Counted from the first letter of the stretch, positions 43,201 to 54,390 are shown. The stretch: 64,000 bases of DNA from Hormiphora californensis (GCA_020137815.1 CM035357.1:1819020-1883019); one strand, 5' to 3'. Program-made: numbers and translations. Notes: generated by a model not told the origin, from the sequence alone.

Positions 43201-43578
43201 TTCGTAGTTCTTTTTACTAATTACCACGTAACACCACGGACCATACGTTTTCCGGTCCGGGTTGCGGCAGTAGCTGTGGTTTCCAATATCTAATGGGGCG
43301 TAATTTGTGATATAGGCAAAGGGAAACATGTACCATGGTTGCCATGGTTACCACATGAATATTTCCTGGCATTGCTCTTCACACTTACCGTACTCCTCAC
43401 GAAGCTCTTTAGAAAGTTCCCGATTTTCAGCTATAAACGCCGTTATCCAATTAACACATTTATAATTGTTCGTAGCCACACTCGTGCATCCCCTGTACAA
43501 AACAGTCCGATCTTCCTCACCACTCCCAAGGACTGCATTCAGACTGACTATAAAAACTAGACAAACTAACAACAACAT
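40252..43578 (-). CDS. Kringle-Ig-Ig single-pass membrane protein
   Basis: Exons: 43389-43578, 43012-43289, 42521-42599, 42035-42138, 41812-41890, 41573-41642, 40642-41238 and 40252-40402, all in phase. Order: signal peptide MLLLVCLVFIVSLNAVLGSG; a kringle (YRGCTSVATNNYKCVNW; NHSYCRNPDRKTYGPWCYVV; ASCYIP); Ig-like domain 1 (RKEIKCMDNC; LTRSDDGEYSCSCG); Ig-like domain 2 (YQTLVSCGEGCRGDIEW; ASKEDDGHYSCTCDG), both split by an intron at the same place; a Cys-containing stalk; one transmembrane helix (LICGMFGLFSVAVVAMVAGL); and a cytoplasmic tail with four HGYHGDK repeats, an Asp run and an acidic end. No kinase is present. The domains recall ROR receptors (Ig, frizzled, kringle) but the order differs and the frizzled and kinase parts are absent. 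Ligand and function unknown. Its start is 215 bp from GEMIN6, head to head. Confidence 0.75.
40812..40890. repeat. Coding 21-bp repeat in the kringle-Ig tail
   Basis: Four copies of gtttgtctccatggtaaccat encode four HGYHGDK heptads on the minus strand. The unit contains the ccatggtaacca core that also forms non-coding repeats in this window. Confidence 0.75.
41220..41515. repeat. Triplicated exon-acceptor junction with pogo-like pieces
   Basis: The segment cactccaggatgacgctggg, the acceptor and first bases of the kringle-Ig exon ending at 41238, occurs at about 41224 and again at 41408, with a partial copy at 41298. Each is followed by a piece of pogo-like MITE (attacagttggaccccgatt). Confidence 0.65.
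42236..42304. mobile_element. Pogo-like MITE, short copy
   Basis: CAGTCGGACCTCAATTTACC to GAGATCAGGCTG. It lies in an intron of the kringle-Ig gene. The TA flank is degraded. Confidence 0.6.
42364..42470. mobile_element. hAT-like MITE
   Basis: CAGGAACCGACCGAATCAGG to CGGTCGGTTCC, with tcccctt on both sides, in the same intron as the previous MITE. Confidence 0.7.
42905..43030. repeat. Tandem copies of the kringle exon donor
   Basis: Three copies of gggataaattgaaaacttac plus tgctgacggt. On the minus strand each has ACCGTCAGCA/GTAAGTTTTC, the end of the exon at 43012-43289 and its donor. Only the copy at 43011/43012 joins the coding exon. Confidence 0.8.
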
Positions 43579-43793
43579 GGTAAAATAAGGAATAGTGCAG
43601 TTGTATTAGGAGCGGGGTATCGGGGGAGGATGACAGCTCTGCTCTGGTGCTACTCAGGGGCTAGTTTTGTAAAACGATACAATAACCCAGTAAAAAGATT
43701 CCCCGCCATTGTGTCCCCAGTATATGACTGAATAATATATGTAATGAATGACTTCATATTTTGAATAGCACTGTGGGATGACTTGATATTATA
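43579..43793. promoter_or_regulatory. Divergent intergenic region, kringle-Ig / GEMIN6
   Basis: 215 bp between head-to-head start codons. A shared promoter is an inference from distance. No TATA box or recognised factor site stands out. Confidence 0.35.
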
Positions 43794-45858
43794 ATGAAGA
43801 TTGGGGACGTGGGATGCCTTGTCAAGATTACACCTTGCATCAAGTAAGTGTTTAGTGTACGCCAGGAACCGACCGAAACTAAGTAAACAACCAATCAGAA
43901 CACGTTATTTAGGTCACGTGACTGGTTATCAGCCAATCAGGGACCAGTATTTCCTGATTCGGTCGGTTCCTGGTTTAGTGTACGCCCATACTTATTGATC
44001 CCTAGCCTACAGCTCACTCAAAGTTTCTCTCTAGCCGCATTCCTCACCATCTAAAATCCCACCAAACTATGATCTAGATTTCCTTCCCATCTCCTTCTGA
44101 AGATGATCACCCTTTACGTCCATATATGGTCAATTATTGATATCATATGCCCATATATGGACATGTCACTTTCTGCAGATGGTGGTGAAGTAGAGGGACG
44201 TGTTTATACGGTTGACCCAGAATCAGGGACCCTCATCCTGGTCACCCCGACAGACACCCTCTTTATCCCTTCATCTGCCGTTCTGGATATGGCAATTGTT
44301 GAAAAACCTGGGTAAGATTTGTTCGACCCTCTCCCCCCCTGGGTTTGTTCGGGCCTGAGAGAGAGCAAAGCATGGTAAATATATTTAATCAGGCAGACAG
44401 ATTTTCAATTGGGCGTGGTGTGATGCACCTTACACAATATTGTCATCCCAGACATCTTTTACGAGGTGGTGGGTCCTATAAATATAATTTTTATTTCTTT
44501 GTACAAGTTGTGAGATCAGTGTCCTTGTGGTATAATAAGATTTTTCCCGGTATATCTGGGTGCCCGGTGTATATATCGGGGTCAAATACCGCTAACTTCC
44601 TATATCGGGGGGAATTCATCCTCCCGGTAAATCGGGTTCCGACTGACGACTGTATGCACATTGGTATAGTGAGTCATTGTGTGTGTATACGCTGTACTAG
44701 TCCTCCTATAAATCGTCACGTAATGTTAGAAAGAGTTAAAAAATTGATGAGGGGGCATATGTTAGCTGATTGTAATATCTCTTTAGCTTCATGCTCAATA
44801 GTCTGAATTGTTAAAACGGCATGTCCCGCAATGAGGGCTCTCCTTTACGGTGGTATACATATATCTTCTTTCTTTACAGTCACTGTGTAAGTGTAAAGCA
44901 AGAAGAGAAGTATAACCCTCACTGAAGCATACCACTATCATGGTACATGACCCGGTGTATTGATCAAGTACATTCTGGAACTTTCTAGTTTGAAACTACA
45001 GAGACGTATAATATCGGAACAGCGGTTATTTTATCTGTTGTGATCAAGAAAGTTCTATCTGCCGTACAATATGTTTTAACAAGGTCTACACAATTATTGT
45101 GTGTCGTAATATTCAAGTGCCGTCGAACCCCGATTTACCAAGTCCCGTCTTACCGGAACCTTGATTTACCGGGAGGATAAACTTCCCCGATATAGGCAAT
45201 TAACAGTTTTTGACCTCGATATACCGGGTACCCCGATTATACCGGGCAAAACCCTTTCCCCCGAGCATCCCGATAAACCGGGGTCCGACTGCACAATATA
45301 AATGTTTACAGGTTTGATTGCCTACAGGAGATAGACAAGGCCTACTTTCCTTCGATGGTAGATAAAATTGAAACTAGAGATTGGGATCAAGTTAGAAAGG
45401 ATCTACTAGATCATTTTACTAAACACAGGATACCCATTGAGGTTTGTTGAACTACACATTCAAACTTGCCTTCTTCGACCCTCTCTCTCTCTGCACCCTG
45501 GGAGTTGGGTACGGTGTCCCCTCTCTTCTTGGGAATCCCGAATTAAACGTAGCGCGCGAGACAACATAAGAGAGAGACAGCGCAGGACGATAGAAGAAAG
45601 AGGGGATATCATACCCAACCCTGGGAGAGGGTTATAAAAAAGTCAAGCCTTCTGTTAAATTAAGGTTACGGTGATTCATAATTAACACAAGTTATATCCA
45701 CACAGGCCGCAGATACCTCTGGAGGACCTGGGTATCTTTGTATAGCGGGATGTGTCATACTAAAGCCACCCTACAAAGTGTGTTCATCAACCAATGACAT
45801 TATCTTGGCCCGAGTCCAGAAACTCCTTGATTCATTCCATAATGAGGTCGGCAGGTAG
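43794..45858 (+). CDS. GEMIN6: Gem-associated protein 6
   Basis: A subunit of the SMN complex that assembles Sm cores on snRNAs; it has an Sm-like fold. Well-supported exons: 44179-44311 (GGEVEGRVYTVDPESGTLIL), 45312-45441 (FDCLQEIDKAYFPSM, ending HRIPIE) and 45706-45858 (PGYLCIAGCVILKPPYKVC, then SSTNDIILARVQKLL). The order matches animal GEMIN6: the Sm domain, the KxxLxKHxIPI stretch and the S-S-x-N-E/D-I-I-L-x-R-V-Q block. A first exon at 43794-43843 (MKIGDVGCLVKITPCIK) looks right, but its donor phase does not match the next acceptor. A small exon may be missing between them or the start lies elsewhere. A hAT-like MITE sits 20 bp after that donor, and pogo-like copies lie in intron 2. Confidence 0.8.
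43863..43972. mobile_element. hAT-like MITE with a 13-bp flanking repeat
   Basis: CAGGAACCGACCGAAACTAAG to CGGTCGGTTCCTG in reverse orientation. The 13 bp gtttagtgtacgc occur immediately before and immediately after the element, longer than the usual 8. Confidence 0.75.
44540..44654. mobile_element. Pogo-like MITE, left end decayed
   Basis: Contains cccggtatatctgggtgccc and ends cggtaaatcgggttccgact followed by gacgactgta. It lies in GEMIN6 intron 2. Confidence 0.55.
45117..45291. mobile_element. Pogo-like MITE, ACCGG subtype
   Basis: gtgccgtcgaaccccgattt to ggggtccgactg. Twenty bp separate it from the GEMIN6 exon at 45312. Confidence 0.65.
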
Positions 45859-46302
45859 CACAGAATATAGTTGGGTATCATGGTGTCCTTTCCCTTTTTC
45901 AAAAGGTTGTCAGGAGGGATATCTTTGATCTGATAATTGACCTAGCACATGTTGGGTATCATGGTGCCCTCCCTTTCCCTTTTTCAAAAGGTTACCAGGA
46001 GTTGCCTTGTTCGTTACCATGCTCCGGGTTTGAACAAAACAAGCCAGGAGGAGGGACATCTTTGATTTAGTAATAACTAGTAGGCCCGTTCGCCCTACGG
46101 GCGAATTTCGGAGAAATGGTAGCTTGATTAGGGAACGCTGACATCACCTGCACCATCCGTTCCTAGCCTATCTCTCACTTTCTCCCTACCCATGTTGTTG
46201 TACGCTCTGGGCTTCCTGACAATGTCAAGGTGCGAATTTAAGAGATCAATGTCAGGGAGGTGCAGTGCTGTTCCAGAAACTCATCACGTGAAAACTTGGC
46301 CG

Positions 46303-46515
46303 CTAAGCTATGTAGCCGATTCGGAGATTTCTATATTCGACTGGAGTAATCACCCTTGGTCGATGTTGGGTAAAGCTATCAGTAGTCGTTGATTGGCTCG
46401 CTTGAACACGTTGGCGTAATCTGTCATGATCTCTAGCCTGCTCCCTGACAGCAGCAGTTTTCCTGGACCCAGATGACCGTTGCCGAATAGCGCTTGGGGT
46501 TGAAGAGTTAGACAT
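46303..46515 (-). CDS. Hypothetical 70-residue ORF
   Basis: Reads MSNSSTPSAIRQRSSGSRKT, then a charged stretch (REQARDHDRLRQRVQAS) and ends NLRIGYIA before a stop. Composition is protein-like but no family is recognised. It may be a first exon of an unseen gene or a chance frame. It lies between GEMIN6 and the NICN1 minisatellite. Confidence 0.25.
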   Translation of the reverse strand: MSNSSTPSAIRQRSSGSRKTAAVREQARDHDRLRQRVQASQSTTTDSFTQHRPRVITPVEYRNLRIGYIA

Positions 46516-46799
46516 CAGGACAAAAGTAAAAGAATGCACGTGCAGAATTGAATTTCCCTTAGTACCCAAAACTGCAACTGGGAGTGAGGTTTCTAAGTTG
46601 CTCTAATAATTGCACGTGCAGGTGTAGTTGCTAGGTGATGTAGCACTGACAATTTGAATAGTAAGTAGTATGATTGACCTAGCACAATTATATATTGATA
46701 TTGTTTATGACAGCGTTTTTATCTATTTATTGTTTTTGTTTAGCACAATTAGTTTTTACTCTGATGGATCAATTCACCCTCAAATTCTCCACTTCCCGC

Positions 46800-48035
46800 T
46801 AAAACACCCATATATCTCCACTACCCCCGCTAAACCACCAACACATTTATATCTCCACTTCGGCACTCCCCCCCCCCCCCTCTAAAACACACTCAAATTC
46901 TCCACTTCCCCCGCTAAAACACCCTCAAATTCCCCACTTCCCCCCCTAAAACAACCATATATCTCCACTTGATCCCCCTAAAACACCCATAATTCTCCAC
47001 TTGATCCCCCCAAAACACCCATGTGTATTTATAGCCAGGATGTTTAGTTGTAACCAGCCATGTGTATTTATAGCCAGGATGTTTAGTTGTAACCAGCCAT
47101 GTGTATTTATAGCCAGGATGTTTAGTTGTAACCCCCCCCCCCCCCGCTAAACCACCCATGTATATTTATAGCCAGAATGTTTAGTTGTAACCCCCCCCCC
47201 CCCCCCCGCTAAACCACCCATGTGTATTTATAGCCAGGATGTTTAGTTGTAACCCCCCCCCCCCCCCCCCCGCTAAACCACCCATGTATATTTATAGCTA
47301 GGATGTTTAGTTGTAACCATGTGTATTTATAGCCAGGATGTTTAGTTGTAACCCCCCCAAAACCACCCATATATAATATCTCCACCCCCCCCCCCTAAAA
47401 CACCCTCAAATTCTCCACTTGATCCCGCTAAAACACCCCTATCCATCCTCAAATTTATAGCCAGGATGTTTAGTTGTAACCCCCCCCCCCCCCCGCTAAT
47501 ACACCCATGTGTATTTATAGCCAGGATGTTTAGTTGTAACCCCCCCCCCTAAACCACCCGTGTGTATTTATAGCCAGGATGTTTAGTTGTAACCCCCCCC
47601 CTAAACCACCCGTGTGTATTTATAGCCAGGATGTTTAGTTGTAACCCCCCCCCCCCCGGTAAAACACTCATGTGTATTTATAGCCAGGATGTTTAGTTGT
47701 AACCCCCCCCCCCCCCCCCGCTAAAACACCCCTATATTTATAGCCAGGATGTTTAGTTGTAACCCCCCCCCCCCCCGGTAAAACACTCATGTGTATTTAT
47801 AGCCAGGATGTTTAGTTGTAACCCCCCCCCCCCGCTAAAACACCCCTATATTTATAGCCAGGATGTTTAGTTGTAACCCCCCCCCCCCCCCCCCCGGTAA
47901 AACACCCATGTGTATTTATAGCCAGGATGTTTAGTTGTAACCACCCCCCCCCGCTAAAACACCCCTATATTTATAGCCAGGATGTTTAGTTGTAACCACC
48001 CATGTGTATTTATAGCCAGGATGTTTAGTTGTAAC
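46800..48035. repeat. Poly-C minisatellite ending at the NICN1 acceptor
   Basis: About 20 copies of a variable unit: tatttatagccaggatgttt, agttgtaac, then a run of 4-20 C and gctaaaacaccca. Copies near the gene read ttgtaaccag without the C-run, and the last (48030-48040) supplies the AG before the NICN1 exon. The left part (46800-47000) is a related actccacttccccc repeat. Confidence 0.75.
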
Positions 48036-48392
48036 CAGCAGTCCAACCCAAATGACGAATCAGTACTCAGGTCCTCATTACGCTCCCCCATATTACTTCC
48101 TATTGGTGATAATAACAGCGGATGCAAAGTTATCGACCTGAACTTTCACGGAGCTACCGTCCATGTGAGTTAAATTTAACTAAATGTGCTTTTCATCAGT
48201 TTAGTTTTTCTTTGGGGTTTAAACACCTTAAATACAACTCAACCTAGACCTAATTTATTACACTAATCCTGCTACTAGCTACAGTTGAATTTTCTATATC
48301 CCCTTCAGATTAAAGAAGTTTCATTTGTTAACAACTACTCTGCATTCGTGACTATAAAGTTCCGGAAACGCTCTCTTGCTGGGTTTCCTGGT
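48036..48392 (+). CDS. NICN1: Nicolin-1, two exons recognised
   Basis: NICN1 belongs to the tubulin polyglutamylase complex. Two exons are seen: about 48041-48166 (SNPNDESVLRSSLRSPILL, then CKVIDLNFHGATVHV) and about 48309-48392 (IKEVSFVNNYSAFVTIKFRK, then RSLAGFPG, donor GTAAGA). They follow the family's VIDVxFP...EIxFKNYYTAFLxIR pattern. The start codon is not resolved because the exon emerges from the minisatellite. A further exon at 50276-50395 (WKTWSYSRSDSAA) is possible because the family has a K-W-K/V-T block there, but it is weak. The C-terminal half was not found; the following 4 kb is low-complexity and poorly resolved. Confidence 0.62.
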
Positions 48393-48489
48393 AAGATATA
48401 TCACAGAGAAATGTACATGTCCTTCAATCGATCTTTTTGAGTTCTACCAGCTTTTAAGCATCCCAAATATGACCCAAAGGAGTAATGAC

Positions 48490-49060
48490 CCAACCCTGTG
48501 ACCCCCCCCCCCCCCCCGACCGAACTTACCCTACCGCTACACCCCCCCCCCCCCTGCCCCCTAACTTGACCCTCCATCCTACCCGGCTTGACACCCCACC
48601 GCGACCCCCCGCCCACAACTTATTCCCTAACCGCTGACCCCCCAACCCCCCCTATCCCGCCCCCTGATCCCCACCCCCTTACTTTACCTCAACCGGCTGA
48701 ACCCCCCCCCATCTACCCCCCCCGCGGCCCACCTGACCCTCTATCACCCTCACCCCCGAGCCCCCAAACGAACTTCCTCCACCCCCACCCCGCCCCCCCC
48801 CCTTAATATCCCCTAACGCGACCCCCCCCCCCGCCTGATTCCTGACCTTTCACCAACCTGACACCTCACCACTTAACTGCGGGACCCTGAATTCCTGAAT
48901 TTTACGACTGCTGCACCATCATTGGTACCACTCCGCCCCCCGGACCCCTGACATTTATCTTCCTGACCTTGTAACACCCCCGCACCCGTTTGCTGATTCT
49001 AGAATTGTTCACTAACTCTTAATCTCCATGCTCCCACCACACGCAACCCCCCCCCTTAAT
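48490..49060. repeat. Degenerate poly-C / cctgacccc tract
   Basis: Runs of 7-17 C alternate with ctgac-like spacers. Pro-rich frames here are composition artefacts. No gene seen. Confidence 0.6.
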
Positions 49061-49070
49061 AGTTACTACT

Positions 49071-49295
49071 ATGTATCCTAAGGACTCCCCAATACGAGGT
49101 CATACGCATATTGGTACCAAGAAACTCACTGACGTGTTAATGGGGACAACGTTGATCGACTGGTTCCCTATTGTACAACTTCCTACACACATCTTGGAAT
49201 CCTTTGGATTTGGGATTTGTCCTGAGTACGACGGGCAATACGTCCCTGGAGTATTCAAACCTGTTGTTTCATCTTTGGTCTATCTTTTTGTCTAA
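49071..49295 (+). other. Unassigned 74-codon open frame
   Basis: Open frame containing TDVLMGTTLIDWFPIVQLP and GICPEYDGQYVPGVFK. The residue mix is protein-like, but no family is recognised and no splice partners are evident. It could be a transposon relic or an exon of a neighbouring gene. Confidence 0.2.
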
Positions 49296-49529
49296 TCGGT
49301 CCTGTCTCTCTTGTTCTGACTTATAAAGACCTTGTTTACGTAGTTCTCGTATCAATACTATCTATCAGGATTATCTTTCTGGGTTCTTTATTTTTCCCCC
49401 TCATGATTCTGCCCGAGGTGCTGACAAGTTTTATCGTACGCCATCCTATGAAACTATTGAAATTTGAATGTTACAGTCGGGCAGAACCGGTGAGTGGAGA
49501 GGAGTTCCAACCTTCGTAGAAGTTACAAA

Positions 49530-50783
49530 CCAGTTCGATCTATCTCTCTGTCCCTCTCCCTCTGTCTCTCTATCCACCAAAAGTAGTATGCACTGCTTGC
49601 GACCTCTCATTTTTGCAAAATTTACTAAAAGTTAGGGAGGGTTCTCCCCTTTTTTGTATTTTTTTAATTGACATTTTCAGTGCGGTCGACCGGTACTGTA
49701 CTTAATATCAATGGGGTGCAGGTCCCCACCATTATATAAGAAGCTCATCAAGTGACATGGACAGTAGATCAAGAACCTAAAGTACAATGACTCTTGGAAT
49801 GTTTACACGCCCATACTGACATACTGCATACAGTCAGCCTTGATATGTAGACGTGCCAGTTGCTTATTGCTTAAATTGCTCGCTTATTGCTTAAATTGCT
49901 CGTGTAGGTCCTGCAGTACCCACTAGACGAGACTTCGGAATTATTACATATAAGTATGTAATATAATAGCTGGGTATGATACCTCCGCCATCAGCCCCGA
50001 AGGGCAATCTTACTACAACACAGCAACCTTTATATCACCCATCTCGGATAGAAACTTTCCTTGTGTTCTGATATGTGCATAATATTCTATGTGGACGCTG
50101 GTAAATAAACAATATAATGCTCTCTCGATCTATCTCTCTGTCCCTCTCCCTCTGTCTCTCTGTCCACCAAAAGTAGTATGCACTGCTTGCGACCTCTTAT
50201 TTTTGCAAAATTTACTAAAAGTTAGGGAGGGTTCTCCCCTTTTTTGTATATTTTTAGTTAGACCTTTACAGGTTGGAAAACCTGGAGTTATAGTCGTTCA
50301 GACTCTGCTGCATCTGTGTGCGGGAAGTCAATGACTTACCCGCCTTTGGCTCAATACAATGTGGATACGAACATCCTGTACATTACTGTACGTTTAGACT
50401 TGGCTGGCGCCTCTTCATCTGCCCCGAAGGGCAATCTTACTAGAACTCAGCAAGCTTTATATCACACATCTCGGATAGAAACTTTCCTTGTGTTCTAGTA
50501 AGAGCAACATTTAAAGAGATGTAGAGAGGTGATGGTTAATGAAATGCATTATGTACGGCAGGGTTATAAAATATTTAATATTTTGCTTTCTAGCTCTCTC
50601 TCTATTTGACGTCACAGGTACATGTCCACATTTTCAATCGAATACATATATTACACTTCCTTGTCTACTACTGCATTCTATCCCCCATTCTCTCTCTGCA
50701 TACTAAAACCATTCTCTCTCTCTGCATTCTATATAACCATTCTTTCTCTATATCATGTGAGATGTATATAATCTCATTTTATA

Positions 50784-50866
<83 letters not shown>

Positions 50867-50877
50867 TCTCTCTCGTC

Positions 50878-50910
<33 letters not shown>

Positions 50911-51390
50911 CCCTTTTTTCTCCCCTACCTCTTCTTCCCTTCCCCCCTTTGCCCCTTCCCCTTTCCCCTCTCTTCTCCCTCTCTCCTCTCTCCCCTTTTC
51001 CCCCTCGCTCTTCGTCAAGAAAACCTTTTACGCCAGTGCGACCTTTTATTTTAAAAATTTTTGGCAAAAGGTGGGGAGAGTCCCCCCTTTTTATTTTTTG
51101 TTTAATTTTCGGGCTTAAAGCCCTTTAAACCGTTTAAGTCATGGGTCATTTCATAAAAGGTGCTCGAGAAAGTCGGGAGGTACCCACCAAGTACCCACCA
51201 GACGAGACTTTGAAATTCTTATACTTTAAGTACAAGTACCACGGTACTGGAAATTATTTTGGGGGCCCCCCCTCCCCCCGAAGGGCAATTTATATAACAC
51301 GCAACCTTTATACCCATCTGGGAAAACAGAAATTTCCCTTGGTTTTGATGGGCAAAATTTCTTTGGCCCCTGATAAATTTTATGCATTCC
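49530..51390. repeat. Three copies of an intronic segment of about 500 bp
   Basis: The block tgcactgcttgcgacctc, gcaaaatttactaaaag, ttagggagggttctcccc, then ccccgaagggcaatcttact and tcggatagaaactttccttg occurs at about 49540-50075 and 50125-50500. It occurs again, badly garbled with extra homopolymer bases, at about 51000-51400. Confidence 0.6.
50780..50930. repeat. (CT)n microsatellite
   Basis: About 75 CT units with a few interruptions. Ser-Leu or Arg-Glu frames across it are artefacts. Confidence 0.9.
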
Positions 51391-52900
51391 ACCCACTTCT
51401 CTTCCCCCCCTAGTGATTTTCTCCCCCCCCCCCCCCCCCCCTCAATAACAAATTATTCCCATGTCCCTCTTAAATAACCTTTTATTCCCAGGACCCACAC
51501 CCCGCCCAAAAGCAAGACAGAGGCCCAATTATCACTAAAAAACGAAAAAAAGGGATCTTTTCCCAATACCTTAACATCCTCCTTACCCCCAAAAACCCCC
51601 TCCTTCCGATTTTTACCCGGCTCTCCATCCCCGCTGACTGCCCGGGCCCTGGGGGGGTTTATGAGGGGTTTTTTGTTAGAGATCAACACCGGGCCCTAAA
51701 ATTAATAGGAAAGGGGGGGGAGGGGAGGGAAGGGGAAGGCGGGGAAAGGGAAGGAGGGAGGAGGGATAAAGGAAGGAGAGGTGGAGAGGGGGAGGGAAGG
51801 GAGGGGGGAGTGGGAGGGAGGAGAAACAAAAGGGAAGAGAGAAGAGGGGGGGGTTTAAAAGGGGGAGGGGAGAGAGAGTATTGGGGGGATGGAGAAAAAA
51901 GGAAAAAAAAAAGGGGAACCGAGGGGGAGAGTCAAAAAATGAAAGAATAAGGGGAAAGGGGAGGGGGGGAGGGGGGGGAGGGTGGGGGGGAGGGGGAGAG
52001 AAGACCCCGGGAAGGAACGGGAAAGAGGAGAGGAGGGGGAAAGGGGGGCGAAAAAAGGGGGGAAAGAAAGGGAAGGGTGGGGGCCCCCCCTAAAGGGGAA
52101 AATGGGGCTTTAAACGGCTACCATACTCCCCCCTCCTCTTTCTTGTTTCAGCTTTCAGCGAATTGTTTGTTTTGCCTTTCCCTCTCGATGTCTAGTGCTT
52201 CAAAATTATACACGCATTGAATGTTACACTGTACACGATTGTACGTTTCAACACATTGATATGTCCCCAAACTGAAAGCCAATGATCTTTGTAGACAAGT
52301 TACTTTTTAGAAATGTATACACCGAACATTTACAGGGGGTTCTTTGGGGAAAATTTTTTAATATCAATTTTAAAGTCTTTCACATTTTGGGGTTTTTTAA
52401 AATAATTTTCCTGTTTTGAAATTTTTAAAATTTTTTTCCCATTTTTTTTTTTTTTTCCCCATTTTTCACCCCAAAAAAAGGGGCAAAAAAGTGGCTTGCG
52501 ATCCTTAGTGGCTCAAACCCTTTTTGGGGTGAAAAACTCCAGATTCTGTAGATAATTACCCAAACAATAACGGGAATATGATTATAGCGATATTTGATAT
52601 AAAGACCCAATTTTTTACTTACAAAACCTATTTGCACGAAAACAACCCCTGCGCACTGCAAAAAACGCAAAAAAAAAGGTCACAAAAGTGGGTTTCGACC
52701 TTTTTGGCTCAAAACCCTTTGGGCTGAAACCGGATATTAGAGAATTACCCAAAGAAAAACGGAAATTTATTCATGGGGCATTTTATTCCCACTTAACCCC
52801 CCAAATTTTACACGTAAAAATAAACCAAACCCATTCCCCCAAATTTTTAGACAATGTATCAAAAAATAGTTAGGGATGGCCAATATTGAATTCAAAATTC
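51100..52900. other. Homopolymer-rich, probably error-prone tract
   Basis: Extended A, C, G and T runs, purine-only blocks (51710-52080) and a garbled duplicate of about 200 bp (52480-52640 against 52680-52870, sharing ggctcaaaccctttt and gataattacccaaa-like strings) suggest unresolved consensus. No gene supported. Confidence 0.5.
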
Positions 52901-54334
52901 TACGGATTTTCACCCGGCCATTTCATCTTTCGGTCGATCCTCCAGACGAAGCAATCACACAAACACTTCACCTCGAAGAGAGATACCTCTTTTTTGAGAG
53001 ATACCTCTCTTTTTTCTGAGAGAGAGATAGAGAGATATCGTGTTCCAACAGCTTGTACTACTACTACGTGTATATTATCTGGGCAGTGGGCGTCTGTGTT
53101 AAGACTAGTTGACACTACCTCTACGTGTACTTCTCTGCGGCAGTGCGTCGCACCGTCGTACGCTCTCACTCGATCGGCTTCCTCAACGTCTACTTGCGTC
53201 TCTCGATCTCTCTCTCTCGGGTCTCACCTCTCTCCTCTCCCGGTCGTCTCATCCCTCCCTCGCTCTCTCGCTCGTCATTCCGTCTGGTTCCTATCTCGCT
53301 CCTCTATCTCAGCTCTATCTCTCTCTCTCTGCTTTAGGTCTTCCCCGTCCTATCACGACCTCACGTTTCTTTTATTTCCACATCTCTCATACAAACACTC
53401 ACATTTCTTTGTTTCCTAACCAGCAGCTGTTGTAGGTGCTCCTTCATAAAAACAACCATCGCGGCCGAGTTATTATCTTTGTGTGTTCTCCACTTTAATA
53501 GTTCACCTTCATGTAACGTACCTACTATCAGATATTATATCTTCCGTCATCGATTACAGGGGAGATAGATACTTAGAGAGGGAGAAAGAGATAGACAGAG
53601 AGAGAGCTATCTTCTTTTCTTTATTGTCTACAACTCAACATTCACTGCTGTGTTGTTACGTGATGTGTGTACTATACTGTTAATTTTACTTGATCTGATA
53701 AACTCAAAGTACAGTGTATACTAACCTAAAGTATACTAACCTAAAGCTAATATTCTAATCACCACTTCTGACTGCTAATGTCTAAATTATTATTATATAT
53801 ACACTGCCATTTCTCTTGTGACTATTTTAGAGACCGAGTGTAAATATAGTGAGACTCTACAAGATCCACCTGCAGTGTGAAGTGTGTGTGAGAGCCTCAT
53901 TTTATTTTCATCACATGTCATGTTCTATAGTCCTCCCCCTTTGTTCTCTCTGTGTTATAGTGCTTCAGTCTGCCGATATAATACCAGACTACTAAATTTC
54001 AAGCCCTGTGTGTTTTTATATTGTGTACAGAGTTTATATTATTTATTTGTGTGTTTATATCTGTATATATTATCAGTTTAGAAGAAGTATAACTTTTTCA
54101 ACTCGTCGTTTTGTGTTTTCCCTCTTTATCGTGTAACCTCTACCTTACCTTTGCTCAACAACAAGTTCATAATACCTCAGTCCTATCTCAGTCCCATGTT
54201 ACGACAACACTGTCTCAATTCTATTTTCTTCTCTCACTCTCCGTCATTTCCCTTCCTATTCACATCTTAACAACTCTCTGTCATATGATCCTCTCTCTTT
54301 TCACTCTTTCTTTTCACACACAATCTTCTCTCTT

Positions 54335-54390
<56 letters not shown>

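Noticed and set aside
43330-43395. In-frame TAA inside the kringle if the first exon is read straight through
   Set aside because: A strong donor (GTAAGTGT) at 43388 and an ATTAG acceptor at 43290 remove about 100 bases. The join is in phase and gives normal kringle spacing, so the stop is intronic.
50606-51118. Ser-Leu-rich 170-codon frame and its Arg-Glu mirror frame
   Set aside because: Both are translations of the (CT)n microsatellite.
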